DNA from: DASPWW01 sp963841715
GTDB lineage: Bacteria; Actinomycetota; Thermoleophilia; Solirubrobacterales; 70-9
Length of the DNA: 64,000 bases
NCBI GenBank assembly: GCA_963841715.1
Contig: CAWJDP010000001.1
Location: forward strand, 372,001-436,000
Reading direction: 5' to 3'
Position numbers and translations under genes: made by a program
Shown here: positions 1 through 8,422 of the stretch, in pieces
Position numbering within the stretch: the stretch's first letter is position 1
Layout: every line of letters starts with the position of its first letter
Notes under the pieces: model-generated
Seen by the model: only the letters and a program-made list of their open reading frames with translations
The model's database searches: none
What the model was told of the DNA's origin: nothing

Positions 1-167
1 CGGACGACGTCGGCGGTGCCGTCGGCGCGGGGCGCGCTCGCCAGCATCCCGGAGTCGAGCTCGCGGCGGAAGGCCTCGATCGCCTCGCGCTCCGCGGCCG
101 CGTCCCCGGCGGTCCACTCCGCGAGCGTCGTATGGCCGGTGCGGTCCAATCTGACTAGGCGGGACAT
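1..167 (-). CDS. Small conserved hypothetical protein (3' end beyond window)
   Basis: Only the first 55 codons are visible; the gene runs off the left edge. The protein begins MSRLVRLDRTGHTTLAEW and continues as a charged, alanine-rich helix. I recall similar short actinobacterial proteins of unknown function but cannot name a family. The ATG at 167 is supported by a strong Shine-Dalgarno (AAGGAGGA on the minus strand, about 171-178) and by a TATAGT hexamer about 30 bases upstream. It is divergent from leuS. Confidence 0.6.
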   Translation of the reverse strand, partial: MSRLVRLDRTGHTTLAEWTAGDAAAEREAIEAFRRELDSGMLASAPRADGTADVV

Positions 168-195
168 GGTTCCTCCTTGGTCGCGGCCTCGGCTG

Positions 196-201
196 ACTAT
201 A
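196..201 (-). promoter_or_regulatory. -10 element TATAGT for the partial gene at 1-167
   Basis: Minus-strand TATAGT lies 28 bases before the ATG at 167, leaving a leader of about 20 bases that contains the AAGGAGGA ribosome site. No clear -35 is seen. Confidence 0.5.
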
Positions 202-239
202 CGCCCACGGTCCGATACCGGATGCCTCCGCGCGCTCCA

Positions 240-245
240 TAAAAT
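240..245 (+). promoter_or_regulatory. -10 element TAAAAT for leuS, leaderless spacing
   Basis: TAAAAT is followed by 7 bases and then the leuS ATG at 253. Transcription would start at or next to the A of ATG, so the mRNA is probably leaderless. No Shine-Dalgarno is present. Confidence 0.55.
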
Positions 246-252
246 CAGCGCC

Positions 253-2796
253 ATGGCGGCCTACGACCACGCCGAGATCGAGCGCAGGTGGCAGCGCGTA
301 TGGGACAACGAGGAGACGTGGCGCGTCCCGAACCCGGGCGACGCCGACTTCGACCCCTCGAAGCCCAAGAGCTACGTGCTCGAGATGCTGCCGTACCCGT
401 CGGGCGAGCCCCACATGGGGCACCTGAAGGTTTATTCGATCGGTGACGCAATCGCGCATTTCCGGCGCCGCAACGGTGTCGGCGTTATCCACCCGATGGG
501 CTACGACGCGTTCGGGCTCCCGGCCGAGAACCACGCGATCAAGACCGGCGAGCATCCGCGCGTCTCAACCGAGCGCTCGATCGCCGAGTTCCGCGGGCAG
601 TTCCGCTCCTGGGGCGTGTCGATCGACTGGTCGCGCGAGCTCGGGACGCACGAGCCCGAGTACTACCGCTGGACGCAGTGGATATTCCTGCAGCTGTTCG
701 AGCGCGGGCTCGCCTACCGCACCGAGGCTCCCGTCCAGTGGTGCCCGCAGGACGCGACCGTGCTCGCGAACGAGCAGGTGATCGACGGCCGCTGCGAGCG
801 TTGCGGGCATCTGGTCGAGCAGCGGCTGCTCGAGCAATGGTTCTTCCGCATCACCGACTACGCCGAGCGCCTGCTCGCCGACTTCGAGCTGCTCGACTCG
901 TGGCCCGAGCACGTGATCACGATGCAGCGCAACTGGATCGGGCGCTCGGAGGGTGCCGAGGCGACGTTCCGCTGCGAGGAGCTCGGGATCGACTTCCCCG
1001 TGTTCACGACCCGTCCCGACACGCTCTTCGGTGCGACCTTCTTCGTGCTCGCGCCCGAGCACCCTGAGATCGATCGCCTCGTGGCCGGCACCGACGCCGA
1101 GGGCCCGGTGCGCGAGTACGTGAACGAGGCGATCCGGCGCTCGGCCGAGGAGCGCGGGCTCGAGGAGCGGGAGAAGACGGGCGTGCCCCTCGGCCGCAGC
1201 GTGACGAACCCGGTCAACGGCGAGCAGATCCCGATGTTCGTCGCCGACTACGTGCTGATGGAGTACGGCACCGGGGCGATCATGGCGGTGCCGGCGCACG
1301 ACCAGCGCGATTACGACTTCGCCGTCAAGCACGGACTCGAGATCCGAACCGTGGTCGAGTCTGCCGACGGCGAGCTCCCCGAGGACGGCGCCTACGTCCA
1401 GCACACCGGGGACGAGGTCCTCGTCAACTCGGGCCCGTTCACCGGGATCTCGGCCGCCGATGCGATCGGGAAGATCATCGAGTGGCTCGAGGCCGAGGGC
1501 AACGGCCGCGCCGCGATCAATTACAGGCTCCGCGACTGGCTCGTCTCGCGCCAGCGCTACTGGGGGTGCCCGATCCCGATCGTCTACTGCGAGGGCTGCG
1601 GGATCGTCCCCGTGCCCGAGGACCAGCTGCCGGTCATCCTGCCCGACATAGACGACTACGCGCCGAAGGGAAAGAGCCCGCTCGCACAGGTAACCGACTG
1701 GGTCGAGACCGAGTGCCCGAGGTGCGGCGGCGCGGCGCGCCGCGAGACGGACACCATGGACACGTTCGTGGACTCGTCGTGGTACTTCCTGCGCTACCTC
1801 GACCCCCGCAACGATCAGGCCGCGTTCCGCCGCGAGGTCGCCGACCACTGGATGCCCGTCGACCAGTACATCGGCGGCGTCGAGCACGCGATCCTGCACC
1901 TGATGTATGCGCGCTTCTTCACCAAGGCGCTCGCCGACGTCGGCGCGCTCGAGGCGCAGGAGCCGTTCGCGAACCTGTTCACGCAGGGGATGGTGCTCCG
2001 CGACGGAGCGAAGATGTCGAAGTCAAAGGGCAACGTCGTCAGCCCCGCGGACTACGTCGAGCGCTTCGGCGCCGACACGGCCCGGACCTACATCTGCTTC
2101 ATGGGCCCGCCCGACAAGGACGCCGACTGGGCCGACGAGGGGGTCGAGGGGGTGCACCGGTTCCTGGCCCGGATCTGGCGCCTCGCCGAGGAGGTCGGCG
2201 AGCGCGGTGCGTCCTCGGACGGAGACGGCTCACGGGGGGCTCCGCCCCCCTCGGCGCCGGCTTCGCCGGCGCCTCCCCCTGAGTCGAAGGAGGACCCCGC
2301 GCGGCTGCTGCTCGCGAAGTCGCACTGGGCGATCGAGAAGGTGACCCGCGACCTCGGCGAGCGCTTCCAGCTCAACACCGCCGTCGCCGCGGTGATGGAG
2401 CTCGTCAACGACGCCTACCGGCTCAAGGACGGGCTGTTCGGCGACGCGGTCGGGGAGCACGCGGTGCGGTTCGCGACCGCGACCGCCGCATCGCTCGTGT
2501 TCCCGTTCGCGCCGCACCTCGGCGCCGAGGTCTACGAGCGACTCACGGGTCGCCGCGTGTGGGAGGAGCCGTGGCCGGTGGCCGACCCCGAGCTGCTCGA
2601 ACGCGACACGTTCACGCTCGTAGTCCAGGTCAACGGCAAGCTCCGCGACCAGGTCCAGGCCGCGGTCGGAGCCGGGGAGGACGAGCTGCTGAAGCTCGCC
2701 CGCGAGAGCGATCGGGTCCGGCAGCACACCGACGGTAAGCAGCTCGTCAAGGAGGTCGTCGTGCCGGGCAAGCTCGTCAACCTCGTCGTCCGCTAG
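253..2796 (+). CDS. leuS: Leucyl-tRNA synthetase
   Basis: This cytoplasmic class I synthetase (847 residues) charges tRNA-Leu using ATP. The HIGH-type signature is PYPSGEPHMGH near residues 43-53 and the KMSKS loop is AKMSKSKGN near residues 585-593. An editing (CP1) domain lies between them, and the anticodon-binding and C-terminal domains follow. The open frame extends back to 16, but the ATG at 253 matches the family N-terminus and has a -10 box 7 bases upstream. An unusual Ala/Pro-rich insertion (about residues 656-677) is encoded by two perfect DNA palindromes at 2234-2273 and sits in a loop between the catalytic core and the anticodon-binding helices. There is no T-box leader. Confidence 0.97.
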   Translation: MAAYDHAEIERRWQRVWDNEETWRVPNPGDADFDPSKPKSYVLEMLPYPSGEPHMGHLKVYSIGDAIAHFRRRNGVGVIHPMGYDAFGLPAENHAIKTGEHPRVSTERSIAEFRGQFRSWGVSIDWSRELGTHEPEYYRWTQWIFLQLFERGLAYRTEAPVQWCPQDATVLANEQVIDGRCERCGHLVEQRLLEQWFFRITDYAERLLADFELLDSWPEHVITMQRNWIGRSEGAEATFRCEELGIDFPVFTTRPDTLFGATFFVLAPEHPEIDRLVAGTDAEGPVREYVNEAIRRSAEERGLEEREKTGVPLGRSVTNPVNGEQIPMFVADYVLMEYGTGAIMAVPAHDQRDYDFAVKHGLEIRTVVESADGELPEDGAYVQHTGDEVLVNSGPFTGISAADAIGKIIEWLEAEGNGRAAINYRLRDWLVSRQRYWGCPIPIVYCEGCGIVPVPEDQLPVILPDIDDYAPKGKSPLAQVTDWVETECPRCGGAARRETDTMDTFVDSSWYFLRYLDPRNDQAAFRREVADHWMPVDQYIGGVEHAILHLMYARFFTKALADVGALEAQEPFANLFTQGMVLRDGAKMSKSKGNVVSPADYVERFGADTARTYICFMGPPDKDADWADEGVEGVHRFLARIWRLAEEVGERGASSDGDGSRGAPPPSAPASPAPPPESKEDPARLLLAKSHWAIEKVTRDLGERFQLNTAVAAVMELVNDAYRLKDGLFGDAVGEHAVRFATATAASLVFPFAPHLGAEVYERLTGRRVWEEPWPVADPELLERDTFTLVVQVNGKLRDQVQAAVGAGEDELLKLARESDRVRQHTDGKQLVKEVVVPGKLVNLVVR
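2234..2273. repeat. Two adjacent perfect palindromes inserted in frame in leuS
   Basis: Positions 2234-2250 form a 7-base stem with a 3-base loop (GGGGGGC TCC GCCCCCC). Positions 2253-2273 form a 9-base stem with a TTC loop (GGCGCCGGC TTC GCCGGCGCC). Such hairpins normally lie between genes. Here they encode the low-complexity Ala/Pro/Ser linker of LeuRS. Confidence 0.7.
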
Positions 2797-2881
2797 CTGC
2801 CCGCGGGCGTTTCCGCGCTCGTGCAGGGGCGTTTCGCGGCGGGTGGCGCGTGCGATTCGCGTCTGCTACAAAGCCCGCGGA

Positions 2882-3280
2882 ATGCTCGTGCGCAAGCAAT
2901 CCGATGCGCCGGTCAACGACTGGCACCAGCTCCGAGCGCACATTCTCATGGACGCGGGCGAGCTCGGGTCCCGGAACATGTCGGTGACCTGGATCGAGGT
3001 TCCGCCGGGGGCCTCGGAGGAGATGCGCTCGCACGAGGAAGCCGAGCAGGTCTACGTGGTGACACGCGGCAACGGGACGATGTCGGCCGCCGGCGACACG
3101 CAGGAGCTCTCGGCCGGGGACCTCGTCCTGATCCCGCCCGCGACCGATCACTCGATCGCGAACGGGAGCGACGGCGAGTTCGCGTGCGTCTCCGTGCAAT
3201 CGCCGGGGGTCTCCTCCGACGAGCTGTTCGGGGACGAGGTTGCGGCGCAGCTCGCGGGATACGACGACGACGAAGCCTAG
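2882..3280 (+). CDS. Cupin-domain protein
   Basis: The 132-residue product has a single small beta-barrel of the cupin_2 type. The first motif (SHEEAEQVYVVTRGNG) and the second (LSAGDLVLIPPATDHSIAN) supply His and Glu residues of the usual metal site. The enzymatic role cannot be told from the sequence; such proteins act as sensors, isomerases or dioxygenases. The frame is open from 2843, but the ATG at 2882 (MLVRKQ) starts the recognisable domain. A weak TACAAA hexamer ends 9 bases upstream. It lies between leuS and the acylphosphatase with no obvious link to either. Confidence 0.8.
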   Translation: MLVRKQSDAPVNDWHQLRAHILMDAGELGSRNMSVTWIEVPPGASEEMRSHEEAEQVYVVTRGNGTMSAAGDTQELSAGDLVLIPPATDHSIANGSDGEFACVSVQSPGVSSDELFGDEVAAQLAGYDDDEA

Positions 3281-3379
3281 GCGCCTGCAAACCCTCGCAT
3301 CTCGGCGTCCTCGGCCGATCGTCTCGCTCACGTACGTTCTCAGTGCGCTCGCTTCGCCGATCGGCGTGCGTCCGCCGAC

Positions 3380-3673
3380 ATGCTCGGGTTCGGCGCCCAG
3401 GTGCTCTTGGTTCGTCGCCGGGTCGTAGTCCGCGGGCGCGTCCAGGGAGTCTTCTTTCGCGACTCGACGCGGCGGCGCGCGGCAGAGCGCGGGGTCTCGG
3501 GCTGGGTCCGCAACAACGCCGACGGCAGCGTCGAGGCCGTGTTCGAGGGCGACGAGGAGGCCGTGGAGGCGGCGGTCGCGTTCGCCCGCGACGGGCCGAG
3601 GGGGGCGGAGGTGAGCTCGATCGATGTCGTCGCGGAGGAGCCCGAGGGCCTGAGCGGGTTCGCGATCGCTTGA
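3380..3673 (+). CDS. acyP: Acylphosphatase
   Basis: The product is a small (up to 97 residues) acylphosphatase-fold enzyme that hydrolyses carboxyl-phosphate bonds such as acetyl phosphate. It shows the phosphate-binding loop GRVQGVFFRDSTRRRA with the catalytic Arg, and GWVRNNADGSVEAVFEG with the catalytic Asn. The start is uncertain: ATG at 3380 gives 97 residues, while GTG 3401 or TTG 3407 would give the more usual 88-90. The 99-base gap upstream (3281-3379) contains matching CCGATCG segments near 3313 and 3354 but no clear promoter. The TGA is 68 bases before comEA. Confidence 0.9.
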   Translation: MLGFGAQVLLVRRRVVVRGRVQGVFFRDSTRRRAAERGVSGWVRNNADGSVEAVFEGDEEAVEAAVAFARDGPRGAEVSSIDVVAEEPEGLSGFAIA

Positions 3674-3740
3674 CCGACTAGGCGCTGAGCGGTAGCAGCG
3701 CGCGCGCCACGCGTGGATCGGGTCCGGCGACGATCGCCGC

Positions 3741-4343
3741 GTGCCCCAGCTCAGCCGCTCGCAGCTCGCCGTATACGGCGCGATCGCCGTCGTCCTGCTG
3801 CTCGTCGGGGCGCGCTGGATCCGTTCCGGAGAGGGCCGCGGGGAGCCCCAGGGCGGGGTCAGCTTCGCGTCGCGATCCTCCGACGTCACCGGCGGCGAGG
3901 GCAGCGACGTCGTCGTCCACGTCGCCGGCGAGGTCAACCACCCCGGCGTCTACAGGCTGCCCGCGGGCTCGCGGGTGACCGACGGCGTCAGGCGCGCGGG
4001 CGGCGCGACGGCGCGCGCGGCCACCGACGGGATCAACCTCGCGGCGCGGCTCAGCGACGGCCAGCAGGTGATCGTCCCGGCGCGGACGCCCGCTGTGGGC
4101 GGCGGGACGGCGACGGCCGGCGCGTCAACGGCTGCGAGCGCGGCGGCGGACGGCCCGATCAGTCTCGGCAGCGCGACGCTCGAGGAGCTCGACACGATCG
4201 ACGGGATCGGGCCAGTGACCGCGCAGGACATCCTCGACTACCGCGACCAGCATGGGGGGATCTCGTCGATCGACGAGCTCAACCGGGTGAGCGGGATCGG
4301 CCCGGCGACGATGGAGTCGCTGCGGGCGCGACTTCAGCCCTGA
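3741..4343 (+). CDS. comEA: ComEA-type DNA-binding protein
   Basis: The product (200 residues) is a membrane-anchored extracytoplasmic receptor for double-stranded DNA in natural transformation. An N-terminal membrane segment (about residues 9-23, AVYGAIAVVLLLVGA) is followed by a SLBB-type domain (VVVHVAGEVNHPGVYRLPAG). After a low-complexity linker comes a C-terminal helix-hairpin-helix pair (IDGIGPVTAQDILDYR and VSGIGPATMESLRARL). The start is GTG at 3741. The stop TGA overlaps the proposed comEC start as CTGA, so the two genes are probably translated together. Confidence 0.93.
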   Translation: MPQLSRSQLAVYGAIAVVLLLVGARWIRSGEGRGEPQGGVSFASRSSDVTGGEGSDVVVHVAGEVNHPGVYRLPAGSRVTDGVRRAGGATARAATDGINLAARLSDGQQVIVPARTPAVGGGTATAGASTAASAAADGPISLGSATLEELDTIDGIGPVTAQDILDYRDQHGGISSIDELNRVSGIGPATMESLRARLQP

Positions 4344-6703
4344 GCTGCGCCGGGGCGGAGTGGAGGGCGGTCGCGCTCGGCGGGCTCGCCGCCGGGCTCG
4401 CGATCGCGCCGGCGCTCGGCGGGCGCCCCGGGATCGGGCTCGCGGTGCTCGCGCTCGCCGCCGGGCTAGGGCTCGCGCTCGCGCGCCCTTGCGGACGGGG
4501 TCGGATCGCGGCGGCGGGATGGGTCGCGCTGGTCGCGGCCGCGGCCGCGGTCGGCGGGCTGGCGATCGGCTGCGAGCGCCTGGGCGCGATCGATGCCGGC
4601 GCGCTCGACGTCCACAGCGACCGTCCGGTCGAGGTCCGCGGCTTCGTGACCGCGGTTCCACGGCGAACCGAGGGCGAGGTCGAGGTCCGGATCGACACCG
4701 CCGACGGCCGCGTCGCGGTCCAGGCCCCCGAGCCCGTGCCCGAGCTGCCGATCGGCCGCGCGGTGCGCGCGAGCGGGAGGCTCAGCGACCCGCCGCCGTG
4801 GGAGGCCGGATACCTGCGGCGGTTCGGGATCGCCGAGGTCCTGCGGACGAGCCGGATCGAGCTCACGGGCGAAAGGCGCGGCGGCCTCGCGGGCGCGATC
4901 GACCGTGTCCGCGATCGCGCCGAGGCTGCGCTCGAGGAGGGGATGCCGGGCCCCGAGTCGGCGCTCGCGCGCGGCTTCGTGCTCGGCGAGGACGACCGCA
5001 TCGACGCGCGGACGCGGACCGACTTCAAGCGCTCCGGGCTCGCGCACATCCTCGCGGTGTCGGGTCAGAACATCCTCCTGCTGGCGCTGCTCGCGATCCC
5101 GGCGCTCGCCGCGCTCGGGCTGCGAATGCGGACGCGGCTGATCTGCGTTCTGGCGCTGATCGCGATCTACGTCCCCGTCACCGGCGCGGTCCCCTCGATC
5201 CAGCGCGCCGCAGTGATGGGCGCCGCCGGGATCATCGCCGGGCTCGCTGGACGGCCGCGCTCGCGCTGGTACGCGATCCTGCTCGCGGCCGCGGTCACGC
5301 TCGGGTTGAACCCCCGAACCAGCGCCGACATCGGCTGGCAGCTGAGCTTCGCGGCGGTCGTCGGGATCCTGCTCTGGGCAGGTCCGCTGCGCGAAGCGAT
5401 CCTCGGCGCGACCCGAGCGCGCTCCGGATCGCGGATCCGCGCCGCCGTCGCCGAGGGGGCGGCGCTGACAATCGCGGCAACGATCGCAACCGCGCCGTTG
5501 ATGGCGCACGACTTCGAATACGTCTCGGTCGCGTCGCTGCCCGCGAACCTCGCGGTGATCCCGGCGATCGCGCCGGTGATGTGGCTCGGGATGGCGAGCG
5601 CGATCCTCGGCCAAGTCCCGTTCGTCCCGCTCGCGCCGCTGAACACGCTCAACGCGGTCCTGATCGCCTACGTCGCCCAGATCGCGCGCTGGTTCGCGAC
5701 CCCCGGCTGGGCCGCCGTCGCGGTGAGGCTGTCGAGCCCGCTCGCGGTCGCCGCCGTGTACGCGGCGATGCTCGCCGCGGGATCGTCGATGACGGCCTCG
5801 CTTATCCGCCGCCGCGGCCTCGCGCCGCCGTCATCTCCGCGGGCAAAGCCACGGGGTCGCCGCGCACGGCTCGCGCCGGCGCTAGCACTGCTCGCGGGGC
5901 TGCTCCTGCTGCTCGTCGCGCCGGGGTCACCGCTCGCCGGCGGCGAGGCCGAGGAGCCGGGCTCTCCGCCCGGGCTCGTGGTCCGCGTGCTCGACATCGG
6001 CCAGGGCGACTCGATCCTGCTCCAGCCCGACGACGGCGCCCCCGTCCTCGTCGACGCCGGCCCGCCCGGCGATGAGATCGCGTCGAAGCTCGACGACGTG
6101 GGGGTCGAGCGCCTGGCCGCGATCGCGGTGACACACGATCAGAGCGACCACGCGGGAGGGGCGCCGGAGGCGCTCGACGCGGTCGACACGAAGAGGTTCG
6201 TGTACGCGGAGGCCGGCCGGCGTCTGCTCGGAGCCGCCCGCGCCGCGGGCGCCGACCTGACCCGCGTCGCCCAGGGCCGCACGATCACCTCCGGGAGCCT
6301 GCGCCTCGACGTGCTGTGGCCGCCGCCGGCGCTGCTCGAGCCGCACCCGACGCCGGACGAGGAGAACGGCCTCTCGCTCGTGATCCGCGCTCGCTGGCAC
6401 CGGTTCTCGATCCTGCTCACCGGCGACGCCGAGGCGGAGGAGGTCCCGATCGACCCCGGGCCGATCGACGTGCTCAAGGTCTCGCACCACGGAAGCGACG
6501 ACGCCGGTCTCGATGCGCTGCTCGAGCGGATCGCGCCGCGTCTCGCCGTGATCTCGGTTGGCGCCGGCAATTCGTACGGGCACCCGACGGCGCGCACGCT
6601 CGAGACCCTGGCCGAGCACGGGATTCCGGTGATGCGAACCGATCTCGACGGCAACGTCGAGATCGACGTGCGGCGCAGCGGCTGGAGCGCCCGGTCGGAT
6701 TGA
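4340..6703 (+). CDS. comEC: ComEC/Rec2-type DNA uptake channel protein
   Basis: This large membrane protein (about 787 residues) is the predicted channel and nuclease for DNA uptake. N-terminal membrane helices and an OB-like segment are followed by the competence domain (SGLAHILAVSGQNILLLALL) with many helices, then a C-terminal metallo-beta-lactamase domain (VVRVLDIGQGDSILL, LLTGDAEAEE, KVSHHGSDDAG). The metal motif reads THDQSDHAGG, with Gln where the family has His or Asp. No ATG, GTG or TTG occurs in frame near the comEA stop. CTG at 4340 would give a CTGA overlap; the next canonical codon is GTG 4445, which would remove the first hydrophobic segment. The domain assignment is secure, the start is not. 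Confidence 0.9.
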   Translation: MSCAGAEWRAVALGGLAAGLAIAPALGGRPGIGLAVLALAAGLGLALARPCGRGRIAAAGWVALVAAAAAVGGLAIGCERLGAIDAGALDVHSDRPVEVRGFVTAVPRRTEGEVEVRIDTADGRVAVQAPEPVPELPIGRAVRASGRLSDPPPWEAGYLRRFGIAEVLRTSRIELTGERRGGLAGAIDRVRDRAEAALEEGMPGPESALARGFVLGEDDRIDARTRTDFKRSGLAHILAVSGQNILLLALLAIPALAALGLRMRTRLICVLALIAIYVPVTGAVPSIQRAAVMGAAGIIAGLAGRPRSRWYAILLAAAVTLGLNPRTSADIGWQLSFAAVVGILLWAGPLREAILGATRARSGSRIRAAVAEGAALTIAATIATAPLMAHDFEYVSVASLPANLAVIPAIAPVMWLGMASAILGQVPFVPLAPLNTLNAVLIAYVAQIARWFATPGWAAVAVRLSSPLAVAAVYAAMLAAGSSMTASLIRRRGLAPPSSPRAKPRGRRARLAPALALLAGLLLLLVAPGSPLAGGEAEEPGSPPGLVVRVLDIGQGDSILLQPDDGAPVLVDAGPPGDEIASKLDDVGVERLAAIAVTHDQSDHAGGAPEALDAVDTKRFVYAEAGRRLLGAARAAGADLTRVAQGRTITSGSLRLDVLWPPPALLEPHPTPDEENGLSLVIRARWHRFSILLTGDAEAEEVPIDPGPIDVLKVSHHGSDDAGLDALLERIAPRLAVISVGAGNSYGHPTARTLETLAEHGIPVMRTDLDGNVEIDVRRSGWSARSD

Positions 6704-6720
6704 GCCCGTCCGCGGTCGAG

Positions 6721-6726
6721 TAGGCT
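6721..6726 (+). promoter_or_regulatory. -10 element TAGGCT for the small lipoprotein
   Basis: TAGGCT lies 36 bases before the ATG at 6763. The predicted leader of about 30 bases contains a purine-rich ribosome site (GGGAAAGGACG, about 6748-6758). Confidence 0.4.
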
Positions 6727-6762
6727 GCCGCCGAACTCGAGGACTAGGGAAAGGACGATTCG

Positions 6763-6987
6763 ATGAACCGCAAGCGCGCAGCCGCGATCCTGGCTGCAGC
6801 CGCGCTCGGCGTCGGGATATCGGCGTGCGGGAACAGCACCACGACCGTCGAGCAGGGCGGCGGAGGCGGCGGAGGCGGCGGCACGACAACCGCTAAGCCG
6901 ACGACGACGACCCCGACGACGACCACCACTTCGAAGCCGCCGACGACCAGCGGGGGCGGCAACGGCGGCGGAGGCGTCAACTACTAG
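6763..6987 (+). CDS. Small Gly/Thr-rich lipoprotein
   Basis: The 74-residue product starts with a basic N-region and a hydrophobic stretch, ending in the lipobox GISAC, with Cys at about residue 22. The mature part is almost entirely poly-Gly, Thr-rich and Pro-rich low-complexity sequence, so it may be a flexible cell-surface tether. No function can be assigned. It has a good Shine-Dalgarno and its own candidate promoter. The lipoprotein at 59421 has a similar Ser/Thr/Gly-rich linker after its lipobox. Confidence 0.75.
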   Translation: MNRKRAAAILAAAALGVGISACGNSTTTVEQGGGGGGGGGTTTAKPTTTTPTTTTTSKPPTTSGGGNGGGGVNY

Positions 6988-7052
6988 AGCCTGCGCGGCG
7001 GCGGCGCGCTCCGGGGAGGGCGCGCCCCGCTTTCCACCGCCTGCGGGCGGAA

Positions 7053-7058
7053 TAGACT
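7053..7058 (+). promoter_or_regulatory. -10 element TAGACT for holA
   Basis: TAGACT ends 10 bases before the ATG at 7069, so the predicted leader is only a few bases long. No ribosome site is seen. Confidence 0.45.
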
Positions 7059-7068
7059 CGATCGACCC

Positions 7069-8055
7069 ATGGCGGATGAGATCAAGCCCGCCTACCTGAT
7101 CTCGGGCACCGACGAGGGCAAGATCGAAGCCACCCTCGCTCGGCTGCGGGCGCGGGCCGAGCGCGAGGGCGGCGCGGGCGCGCTCGAGGTGTTCGAGGGG
7201 CGCGAGGGTGCGGCGCCCGACGCCGAGGCGCTCGCGTCGGCGGTGCCGACGATCTCCCTGATCGCCTCGCGCCGCTACCTGCTCGCCGATCGCGTCGAGC
7301 GCTGGGGCTCGCGACAGCTCGAGACCGTCACCGCGGCGCTCGAGGCGCTCGGCCCCGAGACCACGATCGTGCTCGTCGCGCGCGGCAAGCCGCCGGCGAA
7401 GCTCGCGAAGGCGGTCAAGGGGGCGGGCGGCGAGACGCTCTCATTCGACGCGCCGCGCGGCCGGGAGCTCCCGCGGACGATGGTCGCCGAGGCGAAGGCC
7501 CGCGGCTTCGAGCTCGAGCCGCAGGCGGCCCGGGCGCTGGTCGAGCGGCTCGCGGCCCGCACGCTTCGGCTCGCCAACGAGCTCGACCGGCTGGCCCTGT
7601 GGGCGGGGTCGGAGGGGACGGTCACGCTCGACGACCTCGACGCGATGGTCGCCGACACCTCCGAGGAGGCGACGTGGGTGCTGTCGGACTCGCTGATCGA
7701 GCGCGAGCCCGCCGACGCCGCGATCGCCGCCGAGCGGCTCAGCGCGCAGGGGGAGAGCGTGTCCGGCCTGATCTATGCGATCGCGAAGCGGCTTCGCGAG
7801 GCCCGACGCGCCGCAAGCGCACTCGAGGCCGGAACGCCGCCGAAGGAGGTCGAGCGCTCGCTCGAGATGCACCCGTACGCGGCCAAGATGCTCGTCCGCC
7901 GCCTCCGTGGCGCCTCGGCAGCCGAGATCGAGACGGCGACCGGCGTGCTCGCCGACCTCGAGGTGTGGTGCCGGGGCGGCTCGGACTACGACGAGGCCGT
8001 CGCGCTGACGCTGGCGGTCAGGCAGGCTGCGGGCGCCGGTGCCGAGGCGGGCTAG
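7069..8055 (+). CDS. holA: DNA polymerase III delta subunit
   Basis: The product (328 residues) is the clamp-loader wrench that opens the beta sliding clamp. The N-terminal AAA-like domain begins PAYLISGTDEGKIEATLARL, and the downstream helical domains (LANELDRLALWAG, VSGLIYAIAKRLREARRA, HPYAAKMLVRRL) match the HolA family in order and length. The gene converges on rpsT, and the two stop codons overlap (8052-8055). A holA-rpsT pair is a common arrangement in bacteria, which supports both calls. Confidence 0.93.
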   Translation: MADEIKPAYLISGTDEGKIEATLARLRARAEREGGAGALEVFEGREGAAPDAEALASAVPTISLIASRRYLLADRVERWGSRQLETVTAALEALGPETTIVLVARGKPPAKLAKAVKGAGGETLSFDAPRGRELPRTMVAEAKARGFELEPQAARALVERLAARTLRLANELDRLALWAGSEGTVTLDDLDAMVADTSEEATWVLSDSLIEREPADAAIAAERLSAQGESVSGLIYAIAKRLREARRAASALEAGTPPKEVERSLEMHPYAAKMLVRRLRGASAAEIETATGVLADLEVWCRGGSDYDEAVALTLAVRQAAGAGAEAG

Positions 8056-8321
8056 GAGGCGTTCGCGCCGGCGCGAATCCGGGCTGCGCGGGCCTTCTTG
8101 CGCGCCCCGTTGTTCGCGTGCAGCGCGCCCTTCTGCACGGCCTTGTCGATCCGCGACACAAGCAGCCGGTGCTGCTCGACGATCTCCGCGTCGTCGCCCC
8201 CCGACACCGCGGCCTCGAGGCGGCGAAACTGGGTCTTCACGGCGCTCGTCAGCCGGCGGTTCTCGAACCGCTCACGGTCGGTGCGCAGGATGCGCTTCTT
8301 CTGCGATGCGATGTTGGCCAT
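8052..8321 (-). CDS. rpsT: 30S ribosomal protein S20
   Basis: This 89-residue, strongly basic, helical protein binds 16S rRNA early in 30S assembly. It starts MANIASQKKRILRTDRERF and contains the family features RLTSAVKTQFRRLEAA and KGALHANNGARKKARAAR. Length and composition are normal for S20. It is transcribed alone on the minus strand from a TATAGT promoter about 56 bases upstream of the ATG, and its stop overlaps that of holA. Confidence 0.97.
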   Translation of the reverse strand: MANIASQKKRILRTDRERFENRRLTSAVKTQFRRLEAAVSGGDDAEIVEQHRLLVSRIDKAVQKGALHANNGARKKARAARIRAGANAS

Positions 8322-8376
8322 GCAGGTGGAGGTCCAGATCCCGCTGCCGGAGCGACCGGGATCGGGGCGGCGCGTG

Positions 8377-8384
8377 ACTATAGC
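8377..8384. promoter_or_regulatory. Possible shared -10 for rpsT (minus) and murJ (plus)
   Basis: The minus strand reads TATAGT (8377-8382), serving rpsT. The plus strand reads TATAGC (8379-8384), 38 bases before the murJ GTG. The two hexamers overlap around the same TATA core, suggesting a divergent promoter. Confidence 0.45.
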
Positions 8385-8422
8385 GACTTGATGGTCGCAA
8401 CCCGATGATTGGCGAGTGAGCG

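Noticed and set aside
168..252. T-box riboswitch upstream of leuS
   Set aside because: The -10 element lies 7 bases before the ATG, so no leader exists to hold one.
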